Source of the DNA: JBJKRW01 sp046704445
Lineage (GTDB): Bacteria; Patescibacteriota; Microgenomatia; UBA1406; GWC2-37-13
Reading direction: 5' to 3'
NCBI GenBank assembly: GCA_046704445.1
Contig: JBJKRW010000055.1
Span: 1-7,292, forward strand
DNA length: 7,292 bases
Positions 6,737 to 7,292 of this stretch are shown one piece after another. Made by a program: the position numbers and the translations under genes. Below the pieces are notes generated by a model, which saw only the letters and a list, made by a program, of their open reading frames with translations, did no database searches and was not told the DNA's origin. Every line of letters starts with the position of its first letter. Position 1 is the stretch's first letter.

Positions 6737-6815
6737 TTCATAAAGTTCTTAAAGTTTACAAAAATTGCCTCTCGCTTTACGAACCTTATGAACATTAAAA
6801 CTTTATAAACTTATG
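6737..6815. repeat. Degenerate 9-base repeats forming an imperfect hairpin before radA
   Basis: The left side has TTCATAAAG, TTCTTAAAG and TTTACAAAA in direct succession (6737-6763). The right side has the reverse-complement type: CTTTACGAA, CCTTATGAA, an eight-base CATTAAAA, CTTTATAAA and CTTATG (6775-6815). The left unit TTCATAAAG is the exact complement of CTTTATGAA, which differs by one base from three right-hand units. Arms 6739-6758 and 6797-6815 can pair at about 16 positions, with one bulge and a few mismatches. The right arm includes the radA ATG (6813-6815). The rest of the 89-base gap contains nothing else recognisable. Confidence 0.6.
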
Positions 6816-7292
6816 TTTATCTGTTCAAATTGCGGATACGGCAGCGCATCATGGATGGGGAGATGCCCCGATTGTCAACAATGGAATACGTTTGTCCAAC
6901 AATCTTCTTTTGATTCCCGGGGAAAACAGAATAGAGAAAACGTAAAAAAAATAAAATTGATGTCGCTGAAAAAAATTTCATCGGCGCAAATCTCCCGCCT
7001 TAAAACAGAAATATTCGAGTTTGATCGGGTCCTCGGAGAAGGTTTCGTATCGGGAGAGGTCGTGCTTCTTACCGGAGAACCGGGCATAGGAAAATCCACG
7101 CTTGTTCTTCAATCCATCCAGCACATGAAAGCGCTCTATATATCGGGGGAAGAGGCTGCGGATCAAATTAAATCAAGAGCCGACCGGCTGAAAACCGATT
7201 TGGAAAAAATCCTTTTTAGCGATACGCTTCAGGTTGAAGGAATTGTAAACGCGATGGACGAGATGAAACAGGATCTCGACCTGGTCATAATA
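6813..7292 (+). CDS. radA: DNA repair protein RadA/Sms, N-terminal part (cut by window end)
   Basis: The first 160 codons are present of a family that is usually about 450 residues. RadA is a RecA-like ATPase that promotes branch migration and processing of recombination intermediates. The N-terminal zinc finger is clear: C4-x2-C7 and C18-x2-C21 within FICSNCGYGSASWMGRCPDC, followed by the usual WNT. The FDRVLGEGFVSGEVVLL segment (70-86) leads to the Walker A motif GEPGIGKST (88-96). YISGEEAADQIKSRADRL matches the RadA-typical YVSGEES-x-QIKxRAxRL block, here with Ala-Ala in place of the usual Ser. The final LDLVII is the start of the Walker B strand, cut off by the window. The KNRFG motif and Lon-like C-terminal domain lie beyond. 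The start is the first ATG after an in-frame TGA at 6789-6791 and places the zinc finger at residue 4, as expected. No Shine-Dalgarno motif is present. Confidence 0.96.
   Translation, partial: MFICSNCGYGSASWMGRCPDCQQWNTFVQQSSFDSRGKQNRENVKKIKLMSLKKISSAQISRLKTEIFEFDRVLGEGFVSGEVVLLTGEPGIGKSTLVLQSIQHMKALYISGEEAADQIKSRADRLKTDLEKILFSDTLQVEGIVNAMDEMKQDLDLVII

Noticed and set aside
6755..6792. Promoter for radA using TTTACA as -35
   Set aside because: No acceptable -10 hexamer lies 16-18 bases downstream, and the composition is dominated by the AT-rich repeats, so the match is probably chance.
6737..6815. CRISPR-like array
   Set aside because: Units are nine bases, degenerate and without spacers, so they do not fit repeat-spacer organisation.
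1..7292. Alternative genetic code (TGA read as glycine), as in some CPR lineages
   Set aside because: TGA ends uxs, the glycosyltransferase, the PEGA gene and both permeases at the expected protein lengths, so the standard bacterial code fits.

Overview
The window looks like ordinary chromosome from a bacterium with a compact genome and moderate AT content. It most likely comes from the Candidate Phyla Radiation (Patescibacteria, perhaps a Microgenomates-type lineage). Evidence for this is the tight gene packing, the absence of Shine-Dalgarno motifs before nearly every start, the CPR-like arginyl-tRNA synthetase and RadA sequences, and a membrane-anchored PEGA/SH3 protein of a kind common in those genomes. 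The lineage is an inference from style, not a database result. TGA is used as a stop several times, which argues against the code-25 Gracilibacteria/Absconditabacteria.

Positions 1-2192, plus strand, carry a nucleotide-sugar and glycosylation operon. It holds the last 43 codons of UDP-glucose 6-dehydrogenase, a complete UDP-glucuronate decarboxylase (UDP-xylose synthase), and a DPM1-like family 2 glycosyltransferase fused to a GtrA-type membrane domain. The first two enzymes act in series (UDP-glucose to UDP-glucuronate to UDP-xylose). The third probably loads a sugar onto a polyprenyl-phosphate carrier for surface glycan assembly. A weak hairpin with a T-run sits over the convergent gene ends near 2200.

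Positions 2210-4947, minus strand, hold three genes read right to left. Two are adjacent drug/metabolite-transporter (EamA) permeases that overlap by one base (TGATG). Then, behind its own apparent promoter, comes a membrane-anchored protein with two PEGA domains and a C-terminal SH3-like domain.

Positions 4948-5040 form a 93-base divergent intergenic region with candidate promoters in both directions. Positions 5041-6723 encode a complete arginyl-tRNA synthetase (argS). A short intergenic stretch (6724-6812) contains degenerate 9-base repeats that can fold into an imperfect hairpin reaching the next start codon. From 6813 to the window end is the N-terminal 160 codons of the DNA-repair ATPase RadA/Sms.

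No tRNA, rRNA, CRISPR array, insertion sequence or phage gene was seen. I found no clear case for a new multi-gene system. The most notable points are the 9-base repeat hairpin before radA, the near-leaderless promoter layouts, the two-PEGA/SH3 surface protein, and the altered motifs in the glycosyltransferase.
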